This document shows positions 32,754 through 44,002 of a stretch of 64,000 nucleotides of DNA, piece after piece (within the stretch, counting starts at the first letter, position 1; each line of letters starts with the position of its first letter). Source of the stretch: Zanthoxylum bungeanum. Taxonomy: Eukaryota > Streptophyta > Magnoliopsida > Sapindales > Rutaceae. A program made the translations under genes and the position numbers. Under the pieces are notes generated by a model, which was given only the letters and a program-made list of their open reading frames with translations, was not told the origin of the DNA and did no database searches. The stretch lies in contig SKCR01023726.1 in NCBI GenBank assembly GCA_019454045.1, positions 248,001-312,000 of the forward strand, read 5' to 3'.

Positions 32754-33402
32754 ATGGAAGCCACTTCAAGAAGACGAGTTGAAAACATCTGTGTATTTTG
32801 CGGTACTAGTGTTGGTACTAAGCCACAATACGTAGAGGCATCACATGAATTGGGTCGAGTCTTAACTGCAAGGAATATGCACTTAGTATATGGCGGAGGC
32901 AATCTTGGACTTATGGGGATCGTTTCAAAGGTCGTACAAGAAGGAGGCAGTCACGTTTTGGGAATCATTCCAAAACCCTTGGCAGAGGCAAATCTTATTG
33001 AACCATCAAACGGAGAGGAACTGATCGTGCCATGTATGTCTGAACGTTTGGTAGAAATGATTAACCGTGCTGATGCTTTTATTGCTTTGCCAGATGTCTT
33101 GGGTACATTGGAGGAAATTTTTATTGTGCTATCTTGGGCGAACCTGAACATACACCAGAACTAATTGGCTGTTTAACGTTGATGGATTTTATGATTTTCT
33201 TTGTGTATTTCTTGATGATGCCCGAAAAATGGGTTCGTGTCAAAACCTTTGAAAGAACTCATCTTTACTGCCAGAACTGTTCCGGATCTAATAGACCAAC
33301 TTATAGCTTATGAACCACGAGTTGACCCTATCCTTTCAAAGATAATTGGTCTGATGACGATCGTGTAAGAGGCGTAGGATTAATCTGGATCTTAACCTTT
33401 AA
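32754..33402 (+). pseudogene. LOG-like: LONELY GUY-like gene, retrotransposon-borne copy 2
   Basis: The longest intact run of the three copies: MEATSRRRVENICVFCG through LVYGGGNLGLMG, GIIPKPLAEANLI, SERLVEMINRADAFIALP and GTLEEIFIVLSWANLNIHQN (136 codons, 32754-33164). The catalytic loop reads PDVLGTLEE, with the two glycines of PGGxGTxxE replaced, so activity is doubtful even before the break. From 33160 several one-base losses shift the frame, but the DNA still matches copies 1 and 3 to the shared end at 33402. No introns. It follows the Cys-rich ORF by 372 bases and is on the same strand. Confidence 0.88.
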
Positions 33403-34602
33403 TTTCCTGTAGAATTTCAGCTAACCAGGTATTATTTTCTAAACGCTACTTATTTTTGACTCTTCTTATTAAGACATTGAGGACAATGTCTCATTTAGGT
33501 TTGGGGGAGGGAATTAGTTGATCAGTACCTTGTTTTTAGTTTGTGTGTTATTTTTATTTTTAGTCCAAAATTTTTAGAAAGATACAAAAAAATAGAAAAA
33601 ATTTTCAAAAATTACAAAAATATTTTGCATTTTTTGTTTTTATTTTGACTAAAAAGATGAAATTGGTAAGAGATAGCTGAGTAAGGATTTTCCACTCCTG
33701 AGACGTATCTCAAACCATTTTTGAAACAAGTTAATTTTTTTTTATTTCATTTTGAATTATTTAATTTGTGAATTCTCCTTAACACTGACTAAAATGAATC
33801 TTCATATGCTCAGTTGACAGATATTATCAACATATATAACATAACATACGGACATGAGCTAAAATTGAAAGTTTGTAATATTTAGTGCTCTAGTTTTATT
33901 GGAGAAAGCATCTCAAAAAGTGATGGAGTAAAAAAAAATCTAAGATCCGAGTTATTAAGTCTGTAGGGGTGTCTTAACACCTGGTGCCCTAAAGCCAAAT
34001 GGTTTGGGAGCCATCGACCCAAAACTCGCTATAAAGATGGAAGATATTGTATATAAATAAAAAAAATCAAAAATCAAAATCAGAAAAATCAGAAAAATTA
34101 TTCCATTGCTGCAAAAAGATGTGAATTCTGATAAAACTTTAGGACAAAAATATTACTCTCTTATCAACTACACTTGTGACTGTTGTGGAAAAAATGAGTT
34201 GATTAATATTTTGTCAACTGTGTATATGGAGAATGCTAAAATAATCTGAGAATTTACTTATTCGGTAATTTAGAATGAAACAAAACAACTATTGACTTGG
34301 TAGAAGTTTCACCTGATTAGTCACTAACTTCTTTATTCTCTTTTCTCTTGTCTTTTTGCTTTTGTGTGCATTAGTTTTATTATCTTTTTTTACTTTTGTA
34401 TAACGTTTGTGGGTATCGTTGCTGTAAGCCCTCACGAGACTATAACTCGTCCACTAGGGACACCTAGGGTTTAAAGGCTTGTTGCATATGCTAATGCAAC
34501 TGTGATCCCTACGAAAGTGGCTTAGTTTAATTTTAATTGTTTCTTGTATTTTATTTTATTTTTTTTTGCTCGAGGACTAGCAAAATGTTAGGTTTGGAGG
34601 TG
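33403..34602 (+). other. Athila 3' untranslated region, right array member
   Basis: Hairpin and internal polypurine tract at about 33473-33511, only one GGTGTCTTAACACC block (about 33950-34050, against two in the other copies), the conserved structured block at about 34402-34523, and the polypurine tract GGTTTGGAGGTG before the LTR. Non-coding. Confidence 0.7.
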
Positions 34603-36689
34603 GATGAGCGGAAAATATATCAATATTTACCGCCCATTTTACTTAATATTTGTTTAGTTTCTCGGGTTTGATGAACGTTTTGATGTGTTTTGTTTATTTA
34701 TTTTGCAGATAAAATAATATTGGGACACAATAAAATCATTTAGGACGAAATGTGGGTCAAATAAGGGCAAAAAATGGACTTGACATATTAATTTTGGAGA
34801 TTGGAAACTTGAAAGGGCGTTTTAAACGAAGTACAGTTTTGGAAATTCCAGTTTTTCACATCTGTCGTATTTTGGGCATAACTTTTTACTCCGATATCTG
34901 ATTGAGCTGATTCAAGCTCCCGATTAAAGAAGACTCAAATATCTACAATATGGAAGAACAAAATAATTTCGAATTCTGAATATTTCATGCCCGAAATTGA
35001 TAAACCATGCAGAAGTGTGTTGTGTGTAATTATTAAAGTCATTTTCAATCATTTTCAAAGCAAAAAATAAATTAATAAATAATAATAAAAATTATCAAAT
35101 CAATCATCACCAAACATGATAAGAGATTAGTGGAGCAATTAATAATGGATTTGGTGGAGCAATTAGTGGGGTAATTAGTGGAGCATTAATAATTGATTTG
35201 GTTGATGATTTGATGGAGGCAAAATTTTGCCTATAAATACCTAGCCATTTCATTTGTAAAATTCATACTTTCTTCTAAAGAATTCCTTAGAATACTAAGA
35301 AGATTGTATCGTGTTTGTGTTTAATTACAGCTTTTTTAGTAATTAATTTCCGTTTCGCACTTTCTTTTCTTTACTTTTCAGTTTTTACTTTCCGCAATTA
35401 ACTTTTACGCACAGTACTTTTCTTTCTTTAATTTTCATCAGTTTTTACTTTGCAGTAATGAGGAGGTAACTCACCTTTGCTGCGGTAAAAAGGTAAAACT
35501 TTTATTACTAATATTTAGATTAATCTCCCTTAATTATAATATATAAACTAGTTAAAACCTGACTTAACGAGGATACCGCCATATTGGTCGGTTAGTAATT
35601 ATTTAAATTGGTTTTAACTGACTAAAAACGAATACCGCCTGATTGGTCGGTTGGTAATTAATTATCAATTTGACTTAATCTGGATACCGCCTATATGGCT
35701 GGTTGGTATATATCATGCAAAGTTAATATATTATAATAAGGGAGATATCTAAAATAGAAGTAATAAAAGTGGATCATTTTACCTCAGCATTTTCTTTTAT
35801 TGTACTTTTACTTTATTTACTTTTCAGCAATTTACTTTCTTTCAGCATTTACTTTTCAGCAATTTACTTTCAGCAATTTACTTTTCAGCGTTTAATTTTC
35901 AGTATTTAATTTCAGCATTTACTTTCCGTCATTTAATTTTCAGTATTTAATTTTCCGTATTTTACTTTAGGTCTTTTATTTTATTTAAGTTTTTTTTACT
36001 ACCCGTAAATATGTGTCGTAACTAAGCCAGTTATCTGGAGTTGTGATGAAATCCAATATCACCGGTTTATAAGGGGTTAAATTATAGTTTGGGTAATTTA
36101 AAGGTTACTTATTAAGTCTTAGGCTTAATGCGTCTTGTTAATTGGCCACTAATAAGATTGATGTGGTAAATCTAAAATAAACTTGACAAAGAAATTTTAG
36201 GTTTCGGCCTTAAATTTAATAGCCCACGATCTTCCTTGATGATAGATAACCCTTTAATAGATTTCCTTACAGGATAGACATATACCTGTCGGGCGGGGTA
36301 GCCATAATTGGAACTTAAACTTAATGAATCCAGATAATTTGGTTGACATAGACATATGGTTCAATTGGGTTAAACTGGGTATTGCGTCTGACCATCGACA
36401 GAGACTTTTGCATAATTTAGTGTTCCAGGTTAGTAAACCTATTTATTACACAAACATAAAAATAACCACTTCATCTTTAAAATGATATTGGAAGAAATCA
36501 CAACCCTAGATAGTTTTTAAATTTAGAATCATCACCATTTCAAATCAATCCAACAAACTGTTAGATACTAGTAATCATTTGACCACGTAAAATTAATAGA
36601 TTAGATATTAAGTCCTCGTGGGATCGATATTTTTATACTACTTGAATGATACGTGCGCTTGCGTTATACGTGTGTGTTTACGCCGGTCA
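34603..36689 (+). mobile_element. Athila 3' LTR of the array
   Basis: Closely similar to 26928-28999, but the first T of TGATGAG is lost, so it starts GATGAGCGG. TATAAATA at 35232-35239. Ends CGCCGGTCA at 36689, followed by AAGGG of the B1 LTR. Confidence 0.87.
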
Positions 36690-39216
36690 AAGGGATAACT
36701 AATAGAGACAATTATGCATAAAATATGATGAAAATGACTCAGTTCAGTGTGTGCGCGTTCGTGTATCGTTCGTAAATGCGTTCGAACGGTAAACATAAGG
36801 TTCGCGTTCGTATAACGTTCGAGAACGCGTTCGAACGGAACCAGACCTGATGCATGATAAAACTAAGAAAATGCGTGCGCGTTCGAGTAGCGTTCGAAAA
36901 CGTGTTCGAACGGTAAACAGAAGGTTCGCGTTCGTATAGCGTTCGAAAATGCGTTCGAACGGAACCAGACCTGATGCATGATAAAGCTAAGAAAATGCGT
37001 GCGCGTTCGAGTAGCGTTCGAACGGTAAACAGAAGGTTCGCGTTTGTATAGCATTTGAGAACGCGTTCGAATGGAACCAGACCTGATGTATGCAACACAT
37101 ACATAGACAAACAAATCCACATTGTAGGACCTCACGTGTCCGATTGAACTCATTCTCATCCAATCATATGTACCTCGCCCGGCGCGGCAAAACATCGTGG
37201 TAAAGGATTTTAACCTCTCGAAATAGAGGACCTTTAATCGCACTTACTAAGCCCATGCGCTAATAACACAATGCATATAAGAGATAAAGACAACAATATC
37301 GGACTTCATATACCCGATTGAACACATCTCACATTCAACCGAATATACATCATCCGGCGTGGCAAAGCATCGTGGTAAAGGATTTTAATAACCCCTTGAA
37401 ATAGAGGACCTTTAATCGCACTTACCAAGCCCATGCGCTAATAACACAATGCATATAAGAGATAAAAAAAAATATCGACTTCGTATACCCGATTGAACAC
37501 ATCTCACATTCAACCGAATATACATCATCTGGCGCGGCAAAAGCATCGTGGTAAAGGATTTTAACCCCTTGAAATAAAGGACCCTTAATCGCACTTACTA
37601 AGTCCATGCCTACATAATAACACAATGCATATAAGATATAAAAGAACAACAATATCGGACTTTGTATACCCGATTGAACACATCTCACGTTTAACCGAAT
37701 ATACATCGTCCGGCGCGGCAAATCATCGTGGTAAAGGATTTTAACCCCTCGAAATAGAGGACATTTAATCGCACTTACTAAGCCCATGCGTTTTACCTCA
37801 TCATTACTCAAATAACATGCAGAAAAAAATAACGATAATAAACAAATCAAGGTAACATGAAATAAAGTATGTGCCGTATACTCAAGTGGTACGTGGAGTT
37901 GTATCCTGAGTACAGATCATACTACCGTCCATTCGGAATCGGCTATGAAATTTATGTCCGGGTTTCCATCCTATATACCACAAAAGGCGACACATTCATT
38001 CATTCAAGGGCCACAACACACATTACAACGACTCTCATGCGAATAAAATTCAATAAACAATTAAAAGATGAATATAAACTAATGAGAAGAGTGGCCATCA
38101 GGTCTAACCTTTTATGTCGACTTTCGGAAGCACCGTACATGGTCGTCGGAAGGGTGGATGCTCCGCAACTCCTCCGGTTCACTGGTTCAATGTTTTCTCT
38201 CGCTGTTTCGCTGCTCAAACTACCGTTTTCGCTCCATTTCGCTGTTTTTTTACTGATGTCTTACTGCTGATTTACATGATGTATTTTGGTCACTGTTATT
38301 GGTGTTTTAGGCTACTATTTTGTGGTTAAAGGGCTGCTGTTTATGTGTGATTTGGGCTGCTGTTTGGGTGTGAATTGGGGGCTGTTTTGGTGAGGTAAAG
38401 GGGCTGTTTGGGATGTGTTTTGGTCACGGCAATTGGGGTTCTTTGGTTTATGATTTTCGGTTATTGAGAGTGAGGGAGGAGGATAGAATCCTTTATTGCT
38501 TGTAGCTTTTGTTATGTGTGGATGCTAGGAGTTTTTCTTTTTGTGAATGAGCCAGCAGGGGGAAGTGTTGGAATTGGGTTTCTTTTATAGGCAAAGAGCT
38601 AGGGCTTCTCATTGTTTGAAAATGAAGGAATCAATTAGGGTTTTGCAAGGAAAGTATATATTTTAATTGGGGGACATGATTTGTTTGTTTAGGAAGTTAA
38701 TATATTTAATTTGTTTTGTTTTAGATAGGTGATTTGTTTTATTAGGAATTGAGATATTTAATTTGTTTTGATTAAGCATACAATTTGTTTAGTTTAGTAT
38801 ATAATATCTTGATTGATTTTAATTAGGTATGATTTTATTTGATATCTATTTTAATTTGGTATATGATTTTTAGATTTTATTTAATTCCCCATGTGTTAAA
38901 TATGTGTTTTATTAATTTGGATGTGTTTTATGGGCTTTGGTGGGCTAATTGGGCTTGGTGTGAGGCTAGCAGCAAAACCAGAAATACCGACGTCGTTCGA
39001 ACGCCGATTCGAACGCTCACGAACGCCCGCAATCTGCTTGACGTTCGAACGCAGCACAAATGAAAACAGTAAACTTGTGAAATGAATCTGATGACATACT
39101 TATTCTGAATTTCCCATTCCGACGTCCGTTTCCCCCGCTATTTCCATGACTTAACATGTAGTGTCTCCAAATGAGACTCATCATAGGGACTTATATGTAA
39201 AAATGCAGTGCCTACA
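36690..39216 (-). mobile_element. B1 right LTR, start missing
   Basis: Begins at AAGGGATAACTAATAG, equal to about 19710 in the left LTR, and runs through both tandem arrays to GTGCCTACA. The first about 520 bases were removed when the left side of the Athila array was deleted. Confidence 0.86.
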
Positions 39217-39221
39217 CTCTT

Positions 39222-40168
39222 CATTGTGCAAACTTACTGGAACCGGCAAGCCATAAATCGGTCTACATACCGGTTACCATACCGGTCAGGCTCTTCTTTG
39301 TGCACACACTGGAACCGGTACGGACCATACCGGTCTTCATACCGGTTTATATACCGGTTTAACGACTAGTTTCTCTCAACGGTTATATATCCGTTGGAGA
39401 CCGGCATACCGGTCACATACCGGGTTCCATACCGGTCTCAGCAGTGACTGCAGGGACAGTTTTCATTTTCTATATAAATGAGTCTCAAATTCATTTTTGC
39501 TTTGTTCTTGTACCTTCATATCATTTCTTAGAAATCAAAAATAAGAGTGTCTTAAATCTTCAAATACTTAAACACTCATACAAGCTCACACACACTACAC
39601 CTTCATACATTTAGTAGTGAGCTTAGAACACTTGGGTTTTGCATCTCACACAGTCTTCATTATATTTGTGAGTGCTCAAGTGTGTTTTTAAATCTTCTTT
39701 AAACAAAAACACTTGTGGTTGTGAAATCCCATAGTTTGGGTAAATTGTAAAGGTTGTGAGTGCGCCTACGAACAAAACTCAAAAGTGTAAAAGGTTTGGA
39801 GTGTGCCTTTGCGGAAAACTCTTGGTTATGAGTGAACCAGGAAAAACTCGATTCTAGTGGAAATCTTCAAGCAAGGCTTGGGGGAGTGGACGTAGACACG
39901 TTTGGCTGAACCACTATAAATCGCGGTGTCGTATTTCTCTTTCCCTATACTTTTACTATTTGCAAGTTTATTTATGCTTATATATATTGAATAGAAAACT
40001 TGCATATAGGGCTATTAATTGGAATAGAGAAAATTGCCTTAAGTCCCAATTTGATAAAAAGCTAAAATTGGCAAAGATTTTATAATTCCGCATTTGTAGC
40101 GATAACCCAATTCACACCCCCTCTTGGGTATAGAGATTGTTTGTCGCTATTGCTTGTAGGTAATTTCA
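39222..40168 (+). mobile_element. Element C right LTR, second part
   Basis: Continues the sequence stopped at 19190. More ACCGGT palindromes up to about 39440, then CTATATAAATGAG at about 39470, a probable TATA box for C. The rest is R/U5-like and ends AATTTCA before the CTTTT duplication. Confidence 0.82.
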
Positions 40169-40173
40169 CTTTT

Positions 40174-40302
40174 ATCATTTATATATACAGGTAATTCAAT
40201 TACAAATGATAAAAGAGCAATTTCCTTTGTCTCATAGTTAATTTGTACAACAACACCATGTTCTGTACAAATAGTGATGTTATGGGTCAAAATTATCCAA
40301 CA
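40174..40302 (-). mobile_element. Element D right LTR, outer end
   Basis: Matches 8985-9110 and ends CCAACA at 40302, followed by CACCC, the expected right target-site copy. Confidence 0.85.
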
Positions 40303-41384
40303 CACCCCTACTCTATCCTACTGACTATTATATTCAGCCAGGTCAGTACGGAATTGTTGGGTGAACTTGTATCACCTGAGGCTCCAACAACATGTCATGC
40401 TGGAGTCCGATTTTCATGAATTTCAAGAGGAGTCGAGTTCCTCTCAATTTACTCCACCAAGTGTGGAACGATTCCTTCTTGTCATTGCCCCACTATTTTA
40501 GTAACAACCTTCAAATCAGATGTGGCAACATATTTTCCAACATTACTTATCATCTTTAAGGGCATCTTGTTAGTGGGTCTCATCGGACGTGCCAAAATAA
40601 CTATTGGTTTCACAAATTGTGTCATGCGCGAGCGTGCCGAAGGAGCGGGTTCTTAAAGTTGAAATTGATAGTATCTGACTTTTAAAGATAAATGTTGTAA
40701 AACGGGTTCTCTAAAGTACGAAATGGATTAACAATTTAGACTTAAAATAAGATGCTGAAAAAATAAATTTTGGTTCTACTTAAAAGACATTATTTAATTA
40801 GTTGAATTTCGGTTACAATATGAAAGCTAAGAAAACCTTAAACTACTGAAAGAATAAGGAATTCTAAGGAAACTAGAACTATGAGAGATGGCATTATAGT
40901 TGGATTGATTTTTTGGTGTTCGTTATTGTTGTTGTGATGATTGCTGCTCCTCATTGCCGATCTTCTATCCCTTTTATAATCATGCAAGCAATCGTTTTCC
41001 CTCCATGCCCTGCAACTGCCATCCACGTTTTTCACTTGTGCCTAATGAAGGAAAAAAAATGCATATAATGAAGGAAATTTAGTTCACGTTCTACTTTTGA
41101 AGCAACTCTTATGTGATAATGTTTATCTTGACTCTTTAAATTTGGGCCAAATTCTTTCTTTCTTTTCAATTGAGTTAGACTTTGAATATTTTGGATACAA
41201 ACAGAAATTGAACTCTGAAAATGAGGTCGGGTGGGGGAGAGCTCCATTGGAAATGAATTCAGTCAATTCACATGGGGTTTGTAATTCGTTGTGATCAAAG
41301 TTTTGAATACTATCAGTTAAATCTCCAATAAATATGCTAAAAACTCCAAAATAGTCCAAAGTTTCCTCAATAAGTTTTGTTTTA
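40303..41384. other. Host-like sequence without a recognised gene
   Basis: Mixed composition. On the minus strand about 40470-40600 reads MRPTNKMPLKMISNVGKYVA-like codons, open for about 32 residues, which may be an exon scrap, but I cannot assign it. The rest is AT-rich with no supported frame. Confidence 0.35.
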
Positions 41385-41476
41385 ATTTACCAAACCCGCA
41401 CTAACTCCGTTTAAATATTTACCAAATCCTACCCATTGCGAACGGGTTTTTGAGAGTTTGCGGGCGAAATTGTCAT
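41385..41476. mobile_element. End fragment of an hAT-like element
   Basis: TACCAAACCCGCAC, CAAATCCTACCCATTGCG and TTTGCGGGC, then TGTCATCTCTAG, closely match the right end of the complete element at 53143-54144 (TTGACATCCCTA). The left end is absent. Confidence 0.6.
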
Positions 41477-41953
41477 CTCTAGTTTAAACTTCAAATTTCA
41501 AATATTGCAAATTAAACTCGATCAAAGACAGTTTAGTTCCAGAATGCTTACCGAGAGGAATAAAGGTCTGTATACTGTAACTGAATGAAAAATTGTACTC
41601 GGCGAATTGCAAAATAAATTTTGATTGAAGGATCCCAGTTCTCTTTTGATGCAAGTCAGAGTCTTTTATATTCACTGGTACTTGACCTTATTTGACCAAA
41701 ATCTTTGGAGTGGAAAAAAGGTCGACAAACTGCAACTGAAGTTCTCTGTTCCAACTTAAGTTTAAGAAAGATGAACTGAAATTTTTTTGGGCAGATAACA
41801 CTATAAGAATTTGATCAGAATAACTTTTATCAGAGCTGTTGTATAATTTGTAACGATGAAAACAATTCCTACAAAATAAACATGAACCTTTCAGCTTCTT
41901 GATTTCTAGGTTCATATGGACCAAAAACAAAGTAATTTAACAGGACATAAGTT
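41477..41953. other. Unassigned AT-rich stretch
   Basis: No domain-bearing frame and no repeat shared with the rest of the window. It ends with the left target-site copy of the SINE (GACATAAGTT, 41944-41953). Confidence 0.4.
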
Positions 41954-42137
41954 GTTTTTTTTTTTGAATTGTTGGAAACCCAGCCTCCAAACCACCCCTT
42001 TCGGGCTTAAGCGGAGCAGGTAAAATTCTCGACCGTTACAGGCTCTTACTAGAAACACACTCATTGAATTCGAACTCATGATCTCAATGTGAGATCCTGA
42101 ACTCTACACCATCAAACCACGTCCCTTGGGACAACAT
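41954..42137 (-). mobile_element. tRNA-derived SINE with 10-bp target-site duplication
   Basis: On the minus strand it starts with GTGGTTTGATGGTGTAGAG, includes GAGTTCGAATTC (polymerase III B-box type) and ends in a run of A. GACATAAGTT flanks it on both sides (41944-41953 and 42138-42147). Poly-A tail, B box and a TSD of this size identify a SINE. Confidence 0.82.
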
Positions 42138-42147
42138 GACATAAGTT

Positions 42148-43084
42148 ATTAAAACAAAACTAACCAAAGCAAAAAGGTCACAAACACTGAAACACACTTG
42201 TATATATTTAAATACAAGATTATATTACTCTCTGTGGACGATGGCATGGATGTTTATTACTACTTTAAACCTAAATGACACCTATCTAATGTCTTAAGGC
42301 GTTCAAACAAACAAGAAGTTCAAACCACAAGAACCACTCAGGCCTTTGGGATCAAAGAAACAAATTCCTAAGAAACCTATATTCAGACTGACAAACTGAA
42401 ATATTGGCTTGATCATTAAATCTCCATTACATCAAGAATCAACAGCATTGCCTAGAAAGTAAAAAACATTTCAAAAACGAAAAGAAACAAAAACATCAAT
42501 ATTATGGCGACAATCAAAATATGCTCTTACCATATTGTTCCATGATTACAAATGCATAATTATAAGTACAAGTTCATATGATCCCAGGCCAACATTGTTT
42601 GTTTTATGCTTATACTATTTCTCAGTTGCATGCTTATACACACTTAAATAGCCAACTAGTTACTAGTGAACCTTTTTAGCTTTTTACTGGAAAAATTGAA
42701 ACAAAAGCTTACTGAAATCCTGAAAGCAAAGCAAGAAAAAAAAATCAACTGCTAATGTAGAGGAAGAATAACCACAACTTAAAAATGATCTAAGCAAGGA
42801 TGAAAAACCTGCCAAAGGCAAGTGAACAATGGTTTGGAGCGATTATTTCTGTTTCCAGCCCATGGTATCTCAGTATTGGCTGCAAAATTCAAAAAGCAAA
42901 TACAAAAATGTTATATGCCTAAATTTCATTCCCAGGTAAGGCAAAATGATGATGCTGCTGAGAAACTTTTAGACAGGGAAAAAGCACACACCATAACACC
43001 TTCTGGCATCAGGGTCCATGGGTGTGCAATTCCATTATATTTTTCATTTTTGCACTAACATTTTCCATTAACTGTGAGTAATAA
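42148..43084. other. Unassigned stretch
   Basis: AT-rich with no recognisable protein frame; the open frame at 42822-43058 has no known domain. It may be intron or intergenic sequence. Confidence 0.35.
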
Positions 43085-43180
43085 TGATCTTAGATAGAAC
43101 ATAATGGCGTTAAGAGATACATATAGCTGACCCCACCTAGTGGGAAAATTCTTTGTTTAGTTTGGTTTGTTTTGGTTATG
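43085..43180 (+). mobile_element. RTE-type LINE 3' end
   Basis: TAGCTGACCCCACCTAGTGGGAAAA followed by TTTGTTTAGTTTGG is the familiar 3' tail of plant RTE LINEs, which end in TTG-rich repeats. Only this tail is present. Confidence 0.6.
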
Positions 43181-43243
43181 AGTAACAAATTCTTGGTCTT
43201 CACACAACAGAGCATGTCTAAAGTTTATCATCACAAAGAAGAT

Positions 43244-44002
43244 TGTTGACGGCGGATTTTGGTCTCAGGGCAATGTGAGAATATTACTCCCGAGACAATC
43301 CTCCCTCAATAGTGAATTTGTTTGGTTATGGGGGACCAAAAGCAAACTTAGCAAAAGACAAATAATACGCCAATCGACAAGGAGATTTAACGTGGTCTGG
43401 CGGATCTTTTGTCCGACCTACGTCCACGGGCACAAACAGGACTATACTTTTATTACTCAAACACGATTCTCAGCTCTCTCTTTTGTTTACAAGTCTCACA
43501 ATAATGATCTTGATCTCCCATTTTTTCTTCCTTTCCTTATGCATACTCTACCCTTCTATTTATAATAGTGTAGAAATCATATTCCTATTTGTACAAGAAT
43601 TTCCTAGTTGAAACAATTCATTTTTCCCATAAAGATTCCTAGTCAAAACTACCTTTACTTTCTTTATCCTACTAGGACTCTGACCCACCAGTTTACCCCA
43701 TGAAGGTAGGATAACTTATCATCTTATCCGAGAAAATAGGATGCCTTATCTTCCTGAGCACGCCTCACCATGTGCTCGGTCTTCATGAGGTCAGTCATGA
43801 TGGTCCTTTGAGCTGAGAATGTTGTTGTCGATCTGATAATGCCCGGTCATCCGATCTCAAGTGGTCGGTCACCTATCATCAAGTGCTCGGTCTCTTACTG
43901 TATAGTGGCCGGGTCGGCTTTAATGATCTCGCCCAAGAAGGGAATTACCCTTTTTACCCCTGCCGTACTCTTTAAATAACATAGGTCCTGAAAACACCAT
44001 CA
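43244..44002 (-). mobile_element. E1 left LTR
   Basis: TGTTGACGGCGG to AACACCATCA. The same sequence with small changes is at 47842-48575, and a distant relative is the solo LTR at 52010-53080. Contains phrases such as CGTGGTCTGGCGGATC and CTATTTATAATAG near the likely promoter. Confidence 0.82.

Larger units (their letters stand above)
25239..36689 (+). mobile_element. Athila-type tandem array: partial internal, LTR, internal, LTR
   Basis: Head-to-tail order: 3' part of one internal region (25239-26927), LTR (26928-28999), complete internal region with primer site (29000-34602), LTR (34603-36689). Such an array with shared LTRs can arise by recombination between LTRs of tandem copies. The left end begins inside LOG and joins B1 gag sequence at TTA (25236-25238), where two bases of homology are shared by both partners. 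The right end is a normal CA followed by AAGGG, which matches the interior of the B LTR, so the array inserted there and a later deletion removed its left part. Confidence 0.85.
19191..39216 (-). mobile_element. Tat/Ogre-like gag-only retrotransposon B1 (hosts the Athila array)
   Basis: Left LTR 19191-22232, polypurine tract on the minus strand just right of it (CCCATCAAAGTGGGGGCGAC), minisatellites, then gag read leftward from 25227. At about 25238 it is cut and joined to an Athila array; at 36690 the right LTR of B1 resumes about 520 bases from its expected start. The primer site, leader and LTR start (about 1.6 kb by comparison with B2) are lost. Reverse transcriptase is not present in the family (see B2). 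Confidence 0.85.
19186..39221. repeat. Target-site duplication of element B1 (CTCTT)
   Basis: CTCTT at 19186-19190 before TGTGGGAACACAG and CTCTT at 39217-39221 after GCCTACA. The left LTR of C near 17320 shows the uninterrupted context. Confidence 0.88.
16839..40168 (+). mobile_element. Deleted Ty1/copia element C (hosts element B1)
   Basis: TG and CA ends with a 5-bp duplication. The left LTR (16839 to about 17455) is truncated and joins a gag zinc-knuckle fragment; then a short 3' internal part and the polypurine tract AAAAAGTGGGAGA lead to the right LTR (18706-19190, continued at 39222-40168). All of protease, integrase and reverse transcriptase is missing. The gag end (zinc knuckle, then GPKKVWVPK) and GGGGGAG-rich 3' region resemble SIRE/Maximus-type copia elements. 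Confidence 0.82.
16834..40173. repeat. Target-site duplication of element C (CTTTT)
   Basis: CTTTT at 16834-16838 precedes TGTTAGCG, and CTTTT at 40169-40173 follows ATTTCA. The unbroken D LTR at 8970-8990 shows the empty site. Confidence 0.85.
1..40302 (-). mobile_element. Ty1/copia element D, outermost nest layer (left end outside window)
   Basis: Read on the minus strand this is a copia element: initiator-Met primer site at 14711-14724, gag, protease region, integrase, reverse transcriptase, RNase H remnants, then a polypurine tract just right of 9110. The right LTR starts TGTAAG at 14726 and ends CCAACA at 40302; the left LTR enters the window incomplete at 1 and ends CCAACA at 9110. The first about 830 bases match 15826-16600 closely, and 8745-9110 matches 16605-16838 plus 40174-40302, showing that two later insertions (837-8739 and 16839-40168) split the two LTRs. 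LTR length without the inserts is about 2.24 kb. The right flank is CACCC at 40303-40307; the matching left copy lies outside the window. The coding part is full of stops, so this is an old dead element. Confidence 0.88.

Noticed and set aside
43275..43565. 96-codon frame in the E LTR
   Set aside because: LTR sequence repeated at 47842 onward; no domain.
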